Assembly (NCBI GenBank): GCA_001910725.1
Contig: MJGA01000002.1
Span: forward strand, 1,178,001-1,242,000
Direction of reading: 5' to 3'
Length of the DNA: 64,000 nucleotides
From: Phanerodontia chrysosporium
Lineage: Eukaryota; Basidiomycota; Agaricomycetes; Polyporales; Phanerochaetaceae
Positions 46,002 through 56,154 of the stretch are shown piece by piece (positions within the stretch are counted from its first letter, which is position 1; the number at the start of each line of letters is the position of its first letter). The translations under genes were made by a program, and so were the position numbers. The notes under the pieces were generated by a model that did not search any database, had not been told where the DNA came from, and worked only from the letters and a program-made list of their open reading frames with translations.

Positions 46002-48058
46002 TTACGCCTTCTCTTCTTTGAGGTCCTCGTCGATTCGAACGTCGTCTTCATGTCTGCCCACGATGATGCGGCCATGGCGAAGCTCCTCTTCACGTTCATC
46101 CGCGTCCTTGAGCTCGAGGTGAGAGCCAGGTACGAAGAGAGGTACACGATTGAAGTAGTCGTCCAGCTCTGCACACAGTAATCAGTCGGACTTGGTACGC
46201 ATGCATCAGCCAGGCACGGTACTGACCTTCGAGGGGGATTCCTCGCGTCTCGGGCAGGAATGCCCAAAAGAAGAGAGCATTTGTGAAGCCGCATATTGCG
46301 AACACGAGGTAGAACTTCCAACCTATGCTCGCAAATGCCGGTGGGCTAACCTGAGCTATCATGACTAGGGTCACGGTCAAACATAGTGCACAGAAAGACC
46401 AGACCCTAGCACGTACAATTCGATATCCAGGCTGCAGATGACGTGATCGCAGTAGCCTTGGCTCGTGTCGCGGTGTTAAACATCTCGACGGGGATCTAGC
46501 GGTCGCAAATAAGTCAGCAACGAAGATAGCAAGGTAAGACCGTACTCACAGCCCAACTTAACGGACCTATACCAGAAGAGAACACCAAATTGAACTAGAG
46601 AAAGCATCAGTACACGTCCCTGACGTGGCCTAGTCCACACTGACCAGCCAAGTCATTGCTACGAACGCCCGGCTGGCATTGTAGTTGTCCGATCCGGCAG
46701 GGAACAGCTTGATGAGGATAGTCCCGATGACAAAAGTGAGCCCTGAAATGGCATTTGCCCAGACAAGGGGACCTCGACGGCCAAGACGGTCTATGTACCA
46801 TATGCACAGCGCTTCTCCGATGAGCGCAATGACTGAATTGCCGGATTGCAAGCCGAGCGTCGTGGAAGTGTCTATCCCTATGGACGCAAAGATTTGTGGC
46901 GAATAATATTGAATGACACTGACACCAGTCATCTGCACACTGCTCGTTCATCAGGACGTTAATCGGGCTTGCGGGGAATGGGGTCTGTACCTGAATTGGA
47001 GGGCGACGCCCAGCAGAAGCCGGCGAAGATTGCTCTTGTTCGTGAACAGCTGTTCCCAAGCATTGCGGGTCTCTTCCTGCTCGATCCGGACTTGCTCGAG
47101 GATTTCTCGATGCTCCGCAACCACGAATGGGTCGTTGATGTCGCCGTGGGAATGGAGTCGTGCAAGAACCTCCAAGGCTTCTTTGTTTCTGCCCTTCATT
47201 GCAAGATATCTTGGCGACTCCGGAAGCAACCTAAGCAATGCCTCCTGTCAGCGGCCTCGGTGTGGATGTACGCTGTAAACTGACAGAATGAAGAAGGCCA
47301 GAGGAATCGCAGCTACACAGGAGGTGAGATACCGATTGGCTAAGTGACCTGGAAGCGGTACGCACGTAACAGCTGAATCCCAAGAGGAACTCTCCACTGC
47401 GCTTGCCCTGTCAAGCCGTGGTAGCATCCATACCCAATAAACGAAGCGATTAAAGCTCCAATACCCAGCATAAATTGTTGCAGCGTGGTAAGCCTTCCTC
47501 TGATACTGGGGTGGGCAATCTCGGATTGGTATAGTGGCGCGAGCATTGCAAGCATGCCAATGCCCATGCCCGCCAGGAATCGGCCGCCATACATGAACCT
47601 GATGCTCTGTGCACCAGTCTGAATTGCACCGCCGAGGAGGAAGGTGATGCATCCCGCGAGGATCGAGGCGCGTCTCCCGACCCAGTCCGCGAGGGAGCCG
47701 ATGTATATGTTCCTGCTGATGATTAGCTGGTATTCAATGGAGTTATGGGGAGGTGCTTACGAGGCAAAGGCCCCTAAGAGAAGGCAGCCGACAATGAGGC
47801 CCTGTTCTGTTGCACTCGGATATCCAGTAATACGATTGAAATCCTCTGAGGGCTACGCTATCTCTCAGCTCTGACCAGCTTCCAGGCCAGACTCCACTTA
47901 CGAGAACTGAAGCGATGATACCAAGATCATACCCGAACGTCACTGAGCCTAGTGCAGCAAAGAAGCCGCATAACCAGGTATAAACCTAGAATGTTGTGGA
48001 TAAGCCTGAGACTGTTTCAACAAGCGCCATACCGCACTCGCACCTTCGGTGACAACAT
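46002..48058 (-). CDS. MFS sugar porter
   Basis: Twelve-span major facilitator of the sugar porter family, importing mono- or small oligosaccharides with protons. The start MLSPK is a 15-nt exon (48044-48058) joined in phase 0 to VYTWLCGFFAALGSVTFGYD (47902-47985). Signatures: FGYDLG in TM1; GRRASILAG; GRFLAGMGIGMLAMLAPLYQ; SEIAHPSIRGRLTTLQQFML; LPESPRYLAMKGRNKEAL mid-loop; MTGVSVIQYYSPQIF in TM7; IDRLGRRGPLVW; and PETRGIPLE followed by ELDDYFNRVP at the end. The C-tail is acidic-basic and ends LKEEKA. About nine introns; inner borders were not all fixed. It is divergent from the GH51 gene, 606 bp away, which suggests arabinose or arabino-oligosaccharide uptake, but substrate cannot be read from sequence. 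Confidence 0.88.
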
Positions 48059-48110
48059 GATACCTATCGGACGCCCCCTTCGCTAAGAACTGACTGTCTA
48101 GGCTGTAGCC

Positions 48111-48120
48111 TTTTATGCGC
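48111..48120 (-). promoter_or_regulatory. TATA-like box of the sugar porter
   Basis: On the minus strand GCGCATAAAA followed by GG lies about 55-62 bp upstream of the porter ATG. It sits between the start codon and the block of inverted repeats, the expected order for a core promoter with upstream regulator sites. Confidence 0.45.
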
Positions 48121-48190
48121 GGGACTTCCCTACTGCTATCCAGGGCGATTTGTGCGCGTGAGCCGGAAAGGGCTGGATTGAGTTCAGTTG

Positions 48191-48300
48191 CAGGGCATGT
48201 GATGCCCTGGTGGGCATGAGCATCGCTGCCTGTGATGCGAGGTAGCGGGTGGCTCCACGAACTCTCGTGGGTGTCAAGACGCTGCGACTGTTTGCAGCGT
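48191..48300. promoter_or_regulatory. Three perfect inverted repeats in the MFS/GH51 divergent promoter
   Basis: Dyad 1, 48191-48209: CAGGGCAT, spacer GTG, ATGCCCTG; a further GGGCAT half-site follows at 48213-48218. Dyad 2, 48255-48270: CCACGA, spacer ACTC, TCGTGG. Dyad 3, 48279-48300: ACGCTGC, 8-base spacer, GCAGCGT. All arms match perfectly. They lie 133-242 bp upstream of the porter ATG and 365-474 bp upstream of the GH51 ATG. A GCGGGG, matching the SYGGRG-like consensus of carbon-repressor CreA/Mig1, is at 48341-48346. Binding of dimeric regulators is inferred; no known inducer motif was matched. Confidence 0.6.
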
Positions 48301-48618
48301 TCAGAATTGTAGATGTTCTTCGCGGAGGCAGAGGTCGGTAGCGGGGCCCTGACAAACGCATTCATCAACAATCAGGAACCTATACAGGTCGCAAAGTCGA
48401 CCTTACTGCGAAGAACGACGTACACGACGGTGATGCGGTGCACTCTAGCTTTCTAGATATATGAGGCCGATGCTCGGCGCACCTGACGCAGCATAGATGT
48501 AAACGCTATGGCGGCCCTACGGGCGGACCGTGTCCTCCGCTACACGGTCACGCGCACAAAGACACACGGGTCCCGCGAGAACGCGCCGGCGCACTATCGC
48601 ACAAGCGCACAGCGAGAG

Positions 48619-48626
48619 CTATATGA
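48619..48626 (+). promoter_or_regulatory. Possible TATA-like box near GH51 start
   Basis: TATATGA lies about 40 bp before the ATG at 48665, and GATATATGAG occurs about 200 bp before it. Either could serve the GH51 promoter; spacing of the second fits a fungal 5' leader better. Confidence 0.3.
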
Positions 48627-48664
48627 CTGTGCTTTAGCATCATTGGGTAGACGCACCATTGCCG

Positions 48665-50554
48665 ATGCTCACCATGTCCTCCTCACCCGCTATCGACGTC
48701 TTCCCTACTGCGCCCATAGGCGAGGTGTCGTCGTATGTCTTTTCCGGCTTCCTGGAGCATCTTGGCCGGTGCATATATGGAGGAATCCTTCCTGCTGGGC
48801 CTACGAACTTTCCGTACACATCACGGAAGCCCTGTCCGCCAGAGCAGTTCGTCCCAACGCCATCGGCACTGCTTACAGAAGAAGGCTTCCGGAAAGACGT
48901 GCTGGAGATCTTGCGCGATGAGTTGGCAGTGCCGATGGTGCGCTGGCCAGGTGGTAATTATGTAAGCTCGTACAACTGGAAGAACGGCGTCGGTCGCAAA
49001 GATCAGCGGAAAAGGAAACCTGAGCTGGCGTGGGGTGGTGAAGAGAGCAACCTGTTCGGAACAGATGAGTATGTGTTCTGAGCCCTTCGCGCGTGGCAAG
49101 CTCAGATAGTAGTTAGATTCATATCTTGGTGTCGTTTGGCCAAGATCGAGCCGTATATTATCGTGAATATGGGCACAGGAACGCTGGAGGATGCGTTGGA
49201 CTGGGTAGAGTATTGCAACGGCACTGGCGACACGTAAGCTAGTGCTCTTCTGTGGGAAGCAAGGGGCTTACCAGATTCAGCTACTGGGCAAACTTGAGGC
49301 GCGAAAATACCGGGCGTGATGAACCGCACAACGTCAAGTACTGGGGCCTCGGTAACGAGGTCTGGGGTGAATGGCAGGTGGGACAGGAGACGGCCGAAGC
49401 GTATGCAAAGAAAGCCCGACAATGGGCGCATGCCATCAAGCTCCTAGACCCTTCCGTGAAGCTCATTGGCTGCGGCGAGCAAGGCTTGAACCATTGGGAC
49501 GGTGTCGTGCTTGACGGTCTGGTGGACAAGATCGATGGATACAGGTAAGGATCGTCGAGAGAGCTCAGAGCGTGTCGAGGACTAATACCGCTCAGCATCC
49601 ATCTGTACACCGGCTTTGGACCCAGAGACAGATCTCAGGTGGAAAAGGAGTTTGGCAGAACGGTGTATGGCCCCGATGCAGCGGAGTACTCCATAGAGAT
49701 TTGCAAAGCCTTGATCAACAAAGCGGTCAGTTCGCGCGTCGGAATGCGAGATGACCTTCTCTCACCTTGTTGGCAGCGTTTCGCGAAGAAAGTCGCAAAG
49801 CCTATCAAGATCGCATTCGATGAATATGGGGTGTGGGATGAGACTGTTGGTACGTCGTGTAGCAAGTTAATTGAGATCACCTTCGAACGATGCATGGTGC
49901 AGGAACGCCACAAAACGGGTTGGAGCAATTCTACACATTAGCGGACGCGCTTGCCATGGCTTCTTGGCTGAACGTATTCGTACGACAAGCGGACATTGTC
50001 GAGATTGCCTGCGTAGCACAGAGTGTGAATGTCATCTCGCCACTCATTACAAGGTTCGTCTGACATCCTCTTGGTGTTCGTATATGCTAACCTTTCCCAG
50101 TCCCACAGCTGTTTTCCGGCAGACGATCTACTGGCCACTGTACCTGTTCTCGCGGTACATGCGGGGTGGCACGGCTGTGCGGGTCTCTGTCGCGTCACCA
50201 AAATTCACAGGTGAAACATTACCTGCGTGGATTCATGATATCAAAGGACATCCCTCGGTTATCGACGCGTCCGCAACTGTCCAAATAGCCGGGGACGGCG
50301 CGCGCAGTGTTCGCATCGCGGTTGTCAACCGCAGTGAAACGATGAGTTTCCGAATCCCCATCCGCGTTGCATTGCAGGACGCCTTCTCCGAAGTGGAAGT
50401 TCACGAACTGTGGCATGCCGACGTCAACGCGAAAAACGGTTGGGGATACGAAAATGAGGTTTCGATCAGGACCAGTCGGACGCGCTGGGAAGGCGAGTGG
50501 ACATTCAGAGAGCATTCGTTTACGCTTCTCGTTCTGAGCAGCGAGCAGGCGTAA
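48665..50554 (+). CDS. GH51 alpha-L-arabinofuranosidase, likely intracellular
   Basis: Glycoside hydrolase removing terminal L-arabinofuranose from arabinan or arabinoxylan fragments. Exons begin 48665-49077, 49117-49233, 49281-49544, 49596-about 49,730, with later ones to 50554. There is no signal peptide: the protein starts MLTMSSSPAIDVFPTAP and goes straight into GEVSSYVFSGFLEHLGRCIY. Family motifs: VPMVRWPGGNYVSSYNWKNG, EPYIIVNMGTGTLEDALDWV, the acid/base region KYWGLGNEVWGEWQVG with its catalytic Glu, and the nucleophile region IKIAFDEYGVWDE. Then come ASWLNVFVRQADIVEIACVA and the C-terminal beta domain (VRIAVVNRSE to EHSFTLLVLSSEQA). A second ATG at 48674 is a possible start. The cytosolic location and the divergent porter suggest import of oligosaccharides before cleavage. 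Confidence 0.92.
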
Positions 50555-51202
50555 AAACCAGTATGATGGTGTAGATATACGACTATGTATACAAGATATT
50601 CTTTCGGGATAAACACGAGATTATGAGCGGAGAACACCGGAAACTCACCATATTCGTCGTCCGCACCGACGAGTCACGGACAGTTTTGGCCGGGCATGAC
50701 TACAGACCGGTGCATGCGGCAGGACGCAAAACTCCGAAGGCCTACAACGGCACGGTGCAGGCGTCAGCTCCCAATCACCGCCAAAAGGCCCCGTCAAAGG
50801 CTGGCTGAGGAATGGTAGATAAGCACGCGAGGCGACGAGTCCGTCGCGAGAGACAGCGAGGGCGACGTTGGATGCGGCGAGCAACGCCGATTGTGGGGGG
50901 GACATCAAGCGTTCGGCCGCTTTGATCAAGGAACGGCGACGGGCGTCTATTGGGGGATTTGAGGAGGGTTGGCCTTGACAGGAGCACGCACCTTTTGTAT
51001 ATCTCCCCCACCGGGCAGACCGCCTCAGTTTTGACTCTTTGTCTCTTCGCCCTGAAGCAGGCCTTATCTCACCCTCGTCGCTCCCTCTTTTCTGTCCTGC
51101 GCTCAGTTCGCCGACTTCGCCTAAACGCTTCTGCCCAACCTACATCGTTCCACGTCTGCCATCACCCCGCAACGACCACACTTGACTATCCACACGCTTG
51201 TC
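50555..51202. other. Intergenic, GH51 to TPT transporter
   Basis: 648 bp. The left part is GH51 3' sequence. TTTTGTATATCTCC at about 50,993-51,006, some 200 bp before the next ATG, is a TATA-like element. Long C/T-rich DNA follows to the TPT start. No coding potential was supported. Confidence 0.45.
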
Positions 51203-52506
51203 ATGGCCAACGAGAAAAACTACTCGCAGGTCCCCTCTGAGTCTGAGGAGAAGCGGAGCCAGATGCTCGAGGTAGAGCTCAACAAGGAGGGCCAACAAGA
51301 AGTCCTGCCGTCGCCGGTCTCCGCTCAGCCACAGCGCTCGAAGCCCAAGCTCTCTGCTGCAGCCATCATCCCTGTCTGGATCGTGCTCAGCTCGTCCGTG
51401 ATCATCTACAACAACTACCTGTACAACACCCTCGAGTTCAAGTTCCCAGTATTCCTGGTCACTTGGCATCTGACCTTTGCGGTGCGTTTCTCCAAAGAAC
51501 GTTACAGGTAGCGCGCTCAGACGTCTCGTTCCCAGGCCATTGGAACTCGAGTTCTCCAGCGGACAACCCCCCTCCTTGACGGCGCAAAGGATGTCCACAT
51601 ATCCAAGGAGCTCTTCATGCGGTCTATTCTGCCCATAGGCCTCCTGTTCAGCGCGTCTCTCATCCTGAGCAACACGGCGTATCTGTATCTCAGCGTTGCT
51701 TACATCCAAATGCTCAAGGTCATTTCATTTCGCTTTACGTCCCCCATGGCACCATTGACCCCGTTTCTATTCAGGCCTTCGTTCCTGTTGCCATTCTGCT
51801 CATCTCCTGGACATTCAAGCTGCAAGAACCTAGCAAAAGACTTGCAGTCATCGTTCTGATGATCTCTTGCGGTGTTGCTTTGGCATCGAAGGGAGAGCTG
51901 AAGTTCAACCTGGTTGGCTTCGTTGTGCAGGCCCTTGCGGTTGTGGTGAGTGCTGTTCCCAGGCCCGCGCGCTCGTATTGTGGTTAACGACGCACTGTAG
52001 TTCGAGGCGTCCCGCTTGGTGATGATCCAGATCCTCTTGCACGGTCTTAAGATGGATCCTCTCGTCTCGCTGCACTACTATGCTCCAGTTTGCGCTCTAA
52101 TTAACCTCCTGGTCATCCCCTTCACAGAGGGCTTGGCTCCATTCATGGAGGTCATGCGCGTCGGGTTTGTTGATTTTTCCCATGTCAATGAGTGACGGCG
52201 TCTGACCTGTTTTCCAGCCCGTGGATTCTCCTCAGCAACGCCGCGGTCGCCTTCCTTCTCAACATTGCCGCTGTCTTCCTCGTAGGCGCAGGAAGCGGTT
52301 TGGTCCTCACGCTCGCTGGTGTCTTCAAGGACATCCTCCTTGTCTCAGGGTCTGTCCTCATCTTCGGCAGCCCCATTACACCGCTACAGATCTTCGGTAC
52401 GTGTACCACTATACGAAAGGCACCACTTCACGTTCTGACTGCTCTCGAAGGCTATTCGATCGCCCTCGGTGGTCTTATCCTCTACAAGACTGCGGGTAGC
52501 AAGTAA
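51203..52506 (+). CDS. TPT-family (DMT) sugar-phosphate/nucleotide-sugar transporter
   Basis: Ten-span antiporter of the triose-phosphate translocator group, expected in Golgi or ER membranes, exchanging a phosphorylated or nucleotide-linked sugar for phosphate or nucleotide. It starts MANEKNYSQVPSESEEKRSQ. Spans and motifs: IIPVWIVLSSSVIIYNNYLY, FPVFLVTWHLTFAAIGTRVL, SILPIGLLFSASLILSNTAY, YLYLSVAYIQMLKAFVPVAI, CGVALASKGELKFNLVGFVV, FEASRLVMIQILLHGLKMDP, NAAVAFLLNIAAVFLVGAGS, LTLAGVFKDILLVSGSVLIF, and GYSIALGGLILYKTAGSK. Introns at 51482-51535, about 51,720-51,775, about 51,945-52,000, about 52,166-52,217 and about 52,396-52,450 are canonical. The substrate is not deducible; close fungal relatives are mostly uncharacterised. 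Confidence 0.9.
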
Positions 52507-53253
52507 ACGTCCTTTGACGCTTCTCTTGTAGCCCTACCTATCTAGGCACGCTCTCTGCCTATTGCGAGGCGCGCACTCCGCTATCTCTGGTTCTGGTCTC
52601 GCCATGACACTTTCTGGTCCTCTGTATCGCCCATGGACTCCTAGACTAATTTGGACGCGTGTGTGGACACCGTGCTAACGTACCCTACGTTGTTTACTAC
52701 TGCAACCTCCGCTGGTACATTGGTTGCTGGGCACCGCGTTGTAGAATCCTCGTTCCCTGTTGCACTTTAACATACGACTCTTGGCGAACCTTGGGACGAG
52801 CGTGGCTTCTGCATTCTAGTCACGCCGTGTGCTCCTCAAGTAGGTTTGTGGCGCGCCATTGCGGCCAAGTGCGCGTGCCAAGTTAGTCCGGGTCCGTCCA
52901 ACTAATTGAGTGGCTTCTTATTGTGTGTAAACGAGCGGACGCAGCGAGGATCGATGGACATCTCGCACAGTCGACACCTAGGCTAGTCTATGAATTCGTT
53001 TCACGTGTCTCGCAGCACATCCTGTGGACGTTTTCCGGCGCACGCTACGTCCACAAGCTTTCAGCAGCGACCCTCCCGTCAGACACGACGACGGACGTGT
53101 CCCCGACGGAGAGTGGCGCTGCGCGCCCAGCCAGAAAGGGATCGTGTAGCAGCAATGTACCCATGCATGATCGGCACGAAGTTGAAACAAGGGACTTGGG
53201 GTGCTAAGATCGTAGCTACGAGTACATGAGCTGAGCACCTGCCTTTCGCGAGT
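52507..53253. other. Convergent 3' region, TPT / GH28
   Basis: 747 bp between two stop codons. Small frames on both strands (52659-52886, 52923-53207) lack support. Expected to hold two 3' ends only. Confidence 0.5.
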
Positions 53254-55193
53254 TCACGACGCGGGCGCGGTGCAATTGAAATCGAGCTAGAACGAGTCCT
53301 TAGTCTCTGTGCGTGGAGCATCGAGCCGGCTCGAGAGCGCACCTCGTTCACTGTCGCGATGTTTGCACACACGAACTCGGCGCTGCCGCTGGGTGGCACG
53401 ATGTGCGTTCCCGTGGCGGTGATGTTCGTGCACTCGGCGGAACACTCCATGTCCACGACGACGTTCTTCTCCTTGCCGGAAGATGTCCCGGTCACGTTAA
53501 TGACTACATAGAATAGCCATTTGAGTTCATAGAGTGACAGAAGACGGGAGAAGCACGCACAGTGTACGTCGGAAATGGTGAGAGTACTCGGGAACTCCTT
53601 ACAGGTTTCTGCAGGGGTAGAGTAACACTGGTCGATGATAATAGGGTTGTCCACGTTGGTCACTAGTATGCAAGTCAGTCAGATCGCCGACTGGAGCGGA
53701 GCTGGATGGTACAGTACCTGTGTAGTCAGCGTAGGTAATGTTTTTGACGAAGCCAGTGCCACCTCCTGCAGTGCTAGCTGAACTCTTGTCAGCACTATGC
53801 AACCGTATAGTACAAAGAGAGATGCGTACTGGGGCTGGGATTGCCACCGAAGACCTTGATCCGAGCACCATTCTGCGCGTTGTTCATCGACACGTTGAAT
53901 ACTGTGACGTTGGCGACAATGTCCATCTCGCCAGCATACTAGAGTGCAAGGATTAGGTGCGCTTCGCATATGCCCGCGATCGAAGACGCGTACCTGTCCC
54001 AGGCTTCCGACGGAAACGCCGTGTGATCCGTTGCACCACAGGTTACTGACGAGGATATTCGTGCTATTTGGTTTGAACGCTAGTTGCTGTTAACGAGTGT
54101 CGACAAAACAAGGCGTATCGATACACTTACAGACGCAGTCGTCATCGTTGTTGATCCACGAGTTGGTGATAGTGACGCCGTCTGAGCGATAAATGTCCCA
54201 GCCATCTGGGTTTCCGTGAGATGAAGGTGGTATTGAGGTCAGGAAGATGACAGACCAGAGTTAGCAGGCGGGGAGGTCGTATACGACACCGTGTTGATGC
54301 TGTGAGAACATGAGTTGATGCTCCAACTGACCTGCGCTTCTGCGACTTACGTTATGTTCCTGTACGTCACGTTCGAACTTTGATACACGAACTGGCCATA
54401 CCAAAGCACCGTAAGCCCGTGCAACAACGTCCATACATGCGTTGTTCCTCACATTGTTCTACCAAGTTGTCCGATTGAGTATAACGCCACGGGGAGAACA
54501 GCCATTAGCCTCACCCAAAACGGGGACCCGATCTCCGTGATGTCCTCGACCACAACATTCGTCGAGTTGCCCACAGTGAGGGGTACCGGGCGTGCGAACG
54601 TTCGCGAAGAACCGCCTGCAGTGCCAGCGTTCTGTAAACATGAGGGACGTCAGCGAGGACGGATCAGACGTGGCACAGGTACTGCTTACGTTGTTATTGG
54701 CAAGCGCATCCCACCAGACTTGGCCATTGCCGTCGATGGTACCTCCTCCATACAGGTGGATGTCATTGCCCGACAGGAACCAAAACGTGGTTCTACGCGA
54801 AAACGTAAGACCATGTGGCGCTAAATGCCATGAGGAAGACTCACGCATTCTGGTACGTCAGGAAATAGCTTTGAGGGGACCATTTGGCAATGTCCGGCGT
54901 ATATTGTACTGCATGCGATGATGTCAGTCAGGATACGGGTAGTACAACCTGTACCTCGACCTACAGGTACCGCTCAGCTCGATCTCCACGTCATCAAGGC
55001 CCGTAGTAAAGAGGAGAGAGTCCACTGAGTAATATTGATCCAAGACGACCTTGCCCTTCTTTGCACACCGTTTGAACGCGGCATTTATGGCAGGCCCATC
55101 ATCTTGCCCGCCTCCGAGATGGGGTACTACGCAATCCAGCCGGGCAGAAGCCGCAGTGCAAAGCAGAGCTAGGATTATCGCTGAGGCTCGCAT
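53254..55193 (-). CDS. Secreted GH28 exo-polygalacturonase
   Basis: Right-handed beta-helix pectinase that releases galacturonate from the ends of polygalacturonan. The start [20 protein letters not shown] is a clear signal peptide. N-terminal helix turns: [57 protein letters not shown]. Catalytic motifs in order: [16 protein letters not shown] (three Asp), [13 protein letters not shown] (His), and ARIKVFGG (RIK). The NNDDDC and [12 protein letters not shown] forms are typical of fungal exo-acting members. Later: [20 protein letters not shown] and [14 protein letters not shown]. The last exon (53254-53286) codes [10 protein letters not shown] after the junction TVNE. Around ten introns; only those at both ends were fixed. 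Many N-x-S/T sites fit a secreted glycoprotein. Confidence 0.93.
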
Positions 55194-55262
55194 CGTGGTA
55201 GAGAAGTAAGTCCGGCGAGGCCAAGAGTTGTGCGGACAACACCTTTCGCAGGCGCATATTGT

Positions 55263-55272
55263 CCTTATATGC
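55263..55272 (-). promoter_or_regulatory. TATA box of the GH28 gene
   Basis: On the minus strand GCATATAAGG lies about 70-80 bp upstream of the ATG at 55193. It is the clearest TATA box in the window, fitting a strongly inducible secreted-enzyme gene. Confidence 0.5.
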
Positions 55273-55655
55273 GCGACGCCCTTGTTCGGCGGGTGCAGAC
55301 GCAGAGGTCATGATGGTCAGAGATAGCGTGCGTGACCAGCACAGTTGACTGAGACAGCCTTTAGGCGGCAGAGGGCGGTCCGGGTGAACAACTGTGATGC
55401 ATTCCGTCGTGAACGGCCCAGTGAACGTTCGAGGAAGAGCAAGGGTAGCTGCAGCTGGTCACCCGACCGCGGCGAGGTCCCAGGGCGCCTGGCTGGACGG
55501 GCGCTGAGGGACCCCGGTCTCACGTGCGCGGAGCCTGGCAGACCCGGACGCACCGACGCCGCGACCTGGTTTGACCACAGCGTTCATCGCGAGTCGCGAC
55601 AGACTCGAGGCAATTCTCCTTCACACTTGGATAGAGCCCTGCTGATCCATTCAAC

Positions 55656-56154
55656 ATGGCCAGCCTCCAAGGCTATGTCGACCGTAAGTGCTGGTCCTGC
55701 CTCAGCTCGCTGATCTGACAAGCCTTGGACATGTCCACAGACCGTGTGCTGCTCATCCTCCAGGACGGTCGGGCGATAGTCGTAAGTCTCGCGTCTTCCT
55801 TCTCCTTCAGGGTAGCTCAACTTACAGAATACGTGATCTTTTCCTGCGGATCGCTTGAACGGCGCGCCAGGGTGTCATGGCAGGTTTCGACCAAAAGTCC
55901 AACGTCGTGCTCTCGGACTCGAAGGAGCGAGTTTACAGCATGGAGGAAGGCGTAGAAGAAATACCTCTGGGATTGTACCTGGTGAAGGGTGACCAAATGT
56001 ACGTGATGGTCAGAGATTGACGCTATCGCTTGCCTTGCTGACCCCTCCTGTTCGTCTCTGCAGCGTGCTCATTGGCGAGCTAGATGAGGCGGCTGATCAG
56101 GCCGTCGACTTGTCCACGATACGCGCGGAACCTATTCCCCCAATCCGCTATTGA
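55656..56154 (+). CDS. LSM8: LSM8, U6 snRNA-associated Sm-like protein
   Basis: Subunit that defines the nuclear Lsm2-8 ring bound to the 3' end of U6 snRNA. Four exons: 55656-55683, 55741-55781, 55871-55998, 56064-56154, giving 95 residues, the usual size. The sequence starts MASLQGYVDHRVLLILQDGR. The Sm1 motif continues AIVGVMAGFDQKSNVVLSDS, with KERVYSMEEGVEEIPLGLY, and Sm2 is LVKGDQIVLIGELDE. The tail LSTIRAEPIPPIRY is also typical of LSM8. The acceptor at 55869-55870 was chosen because it restores the conserved GVMAGFDQ. All phases agree. It diverges from the GH28 gene across 462 bp. Confidence 0.95.
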
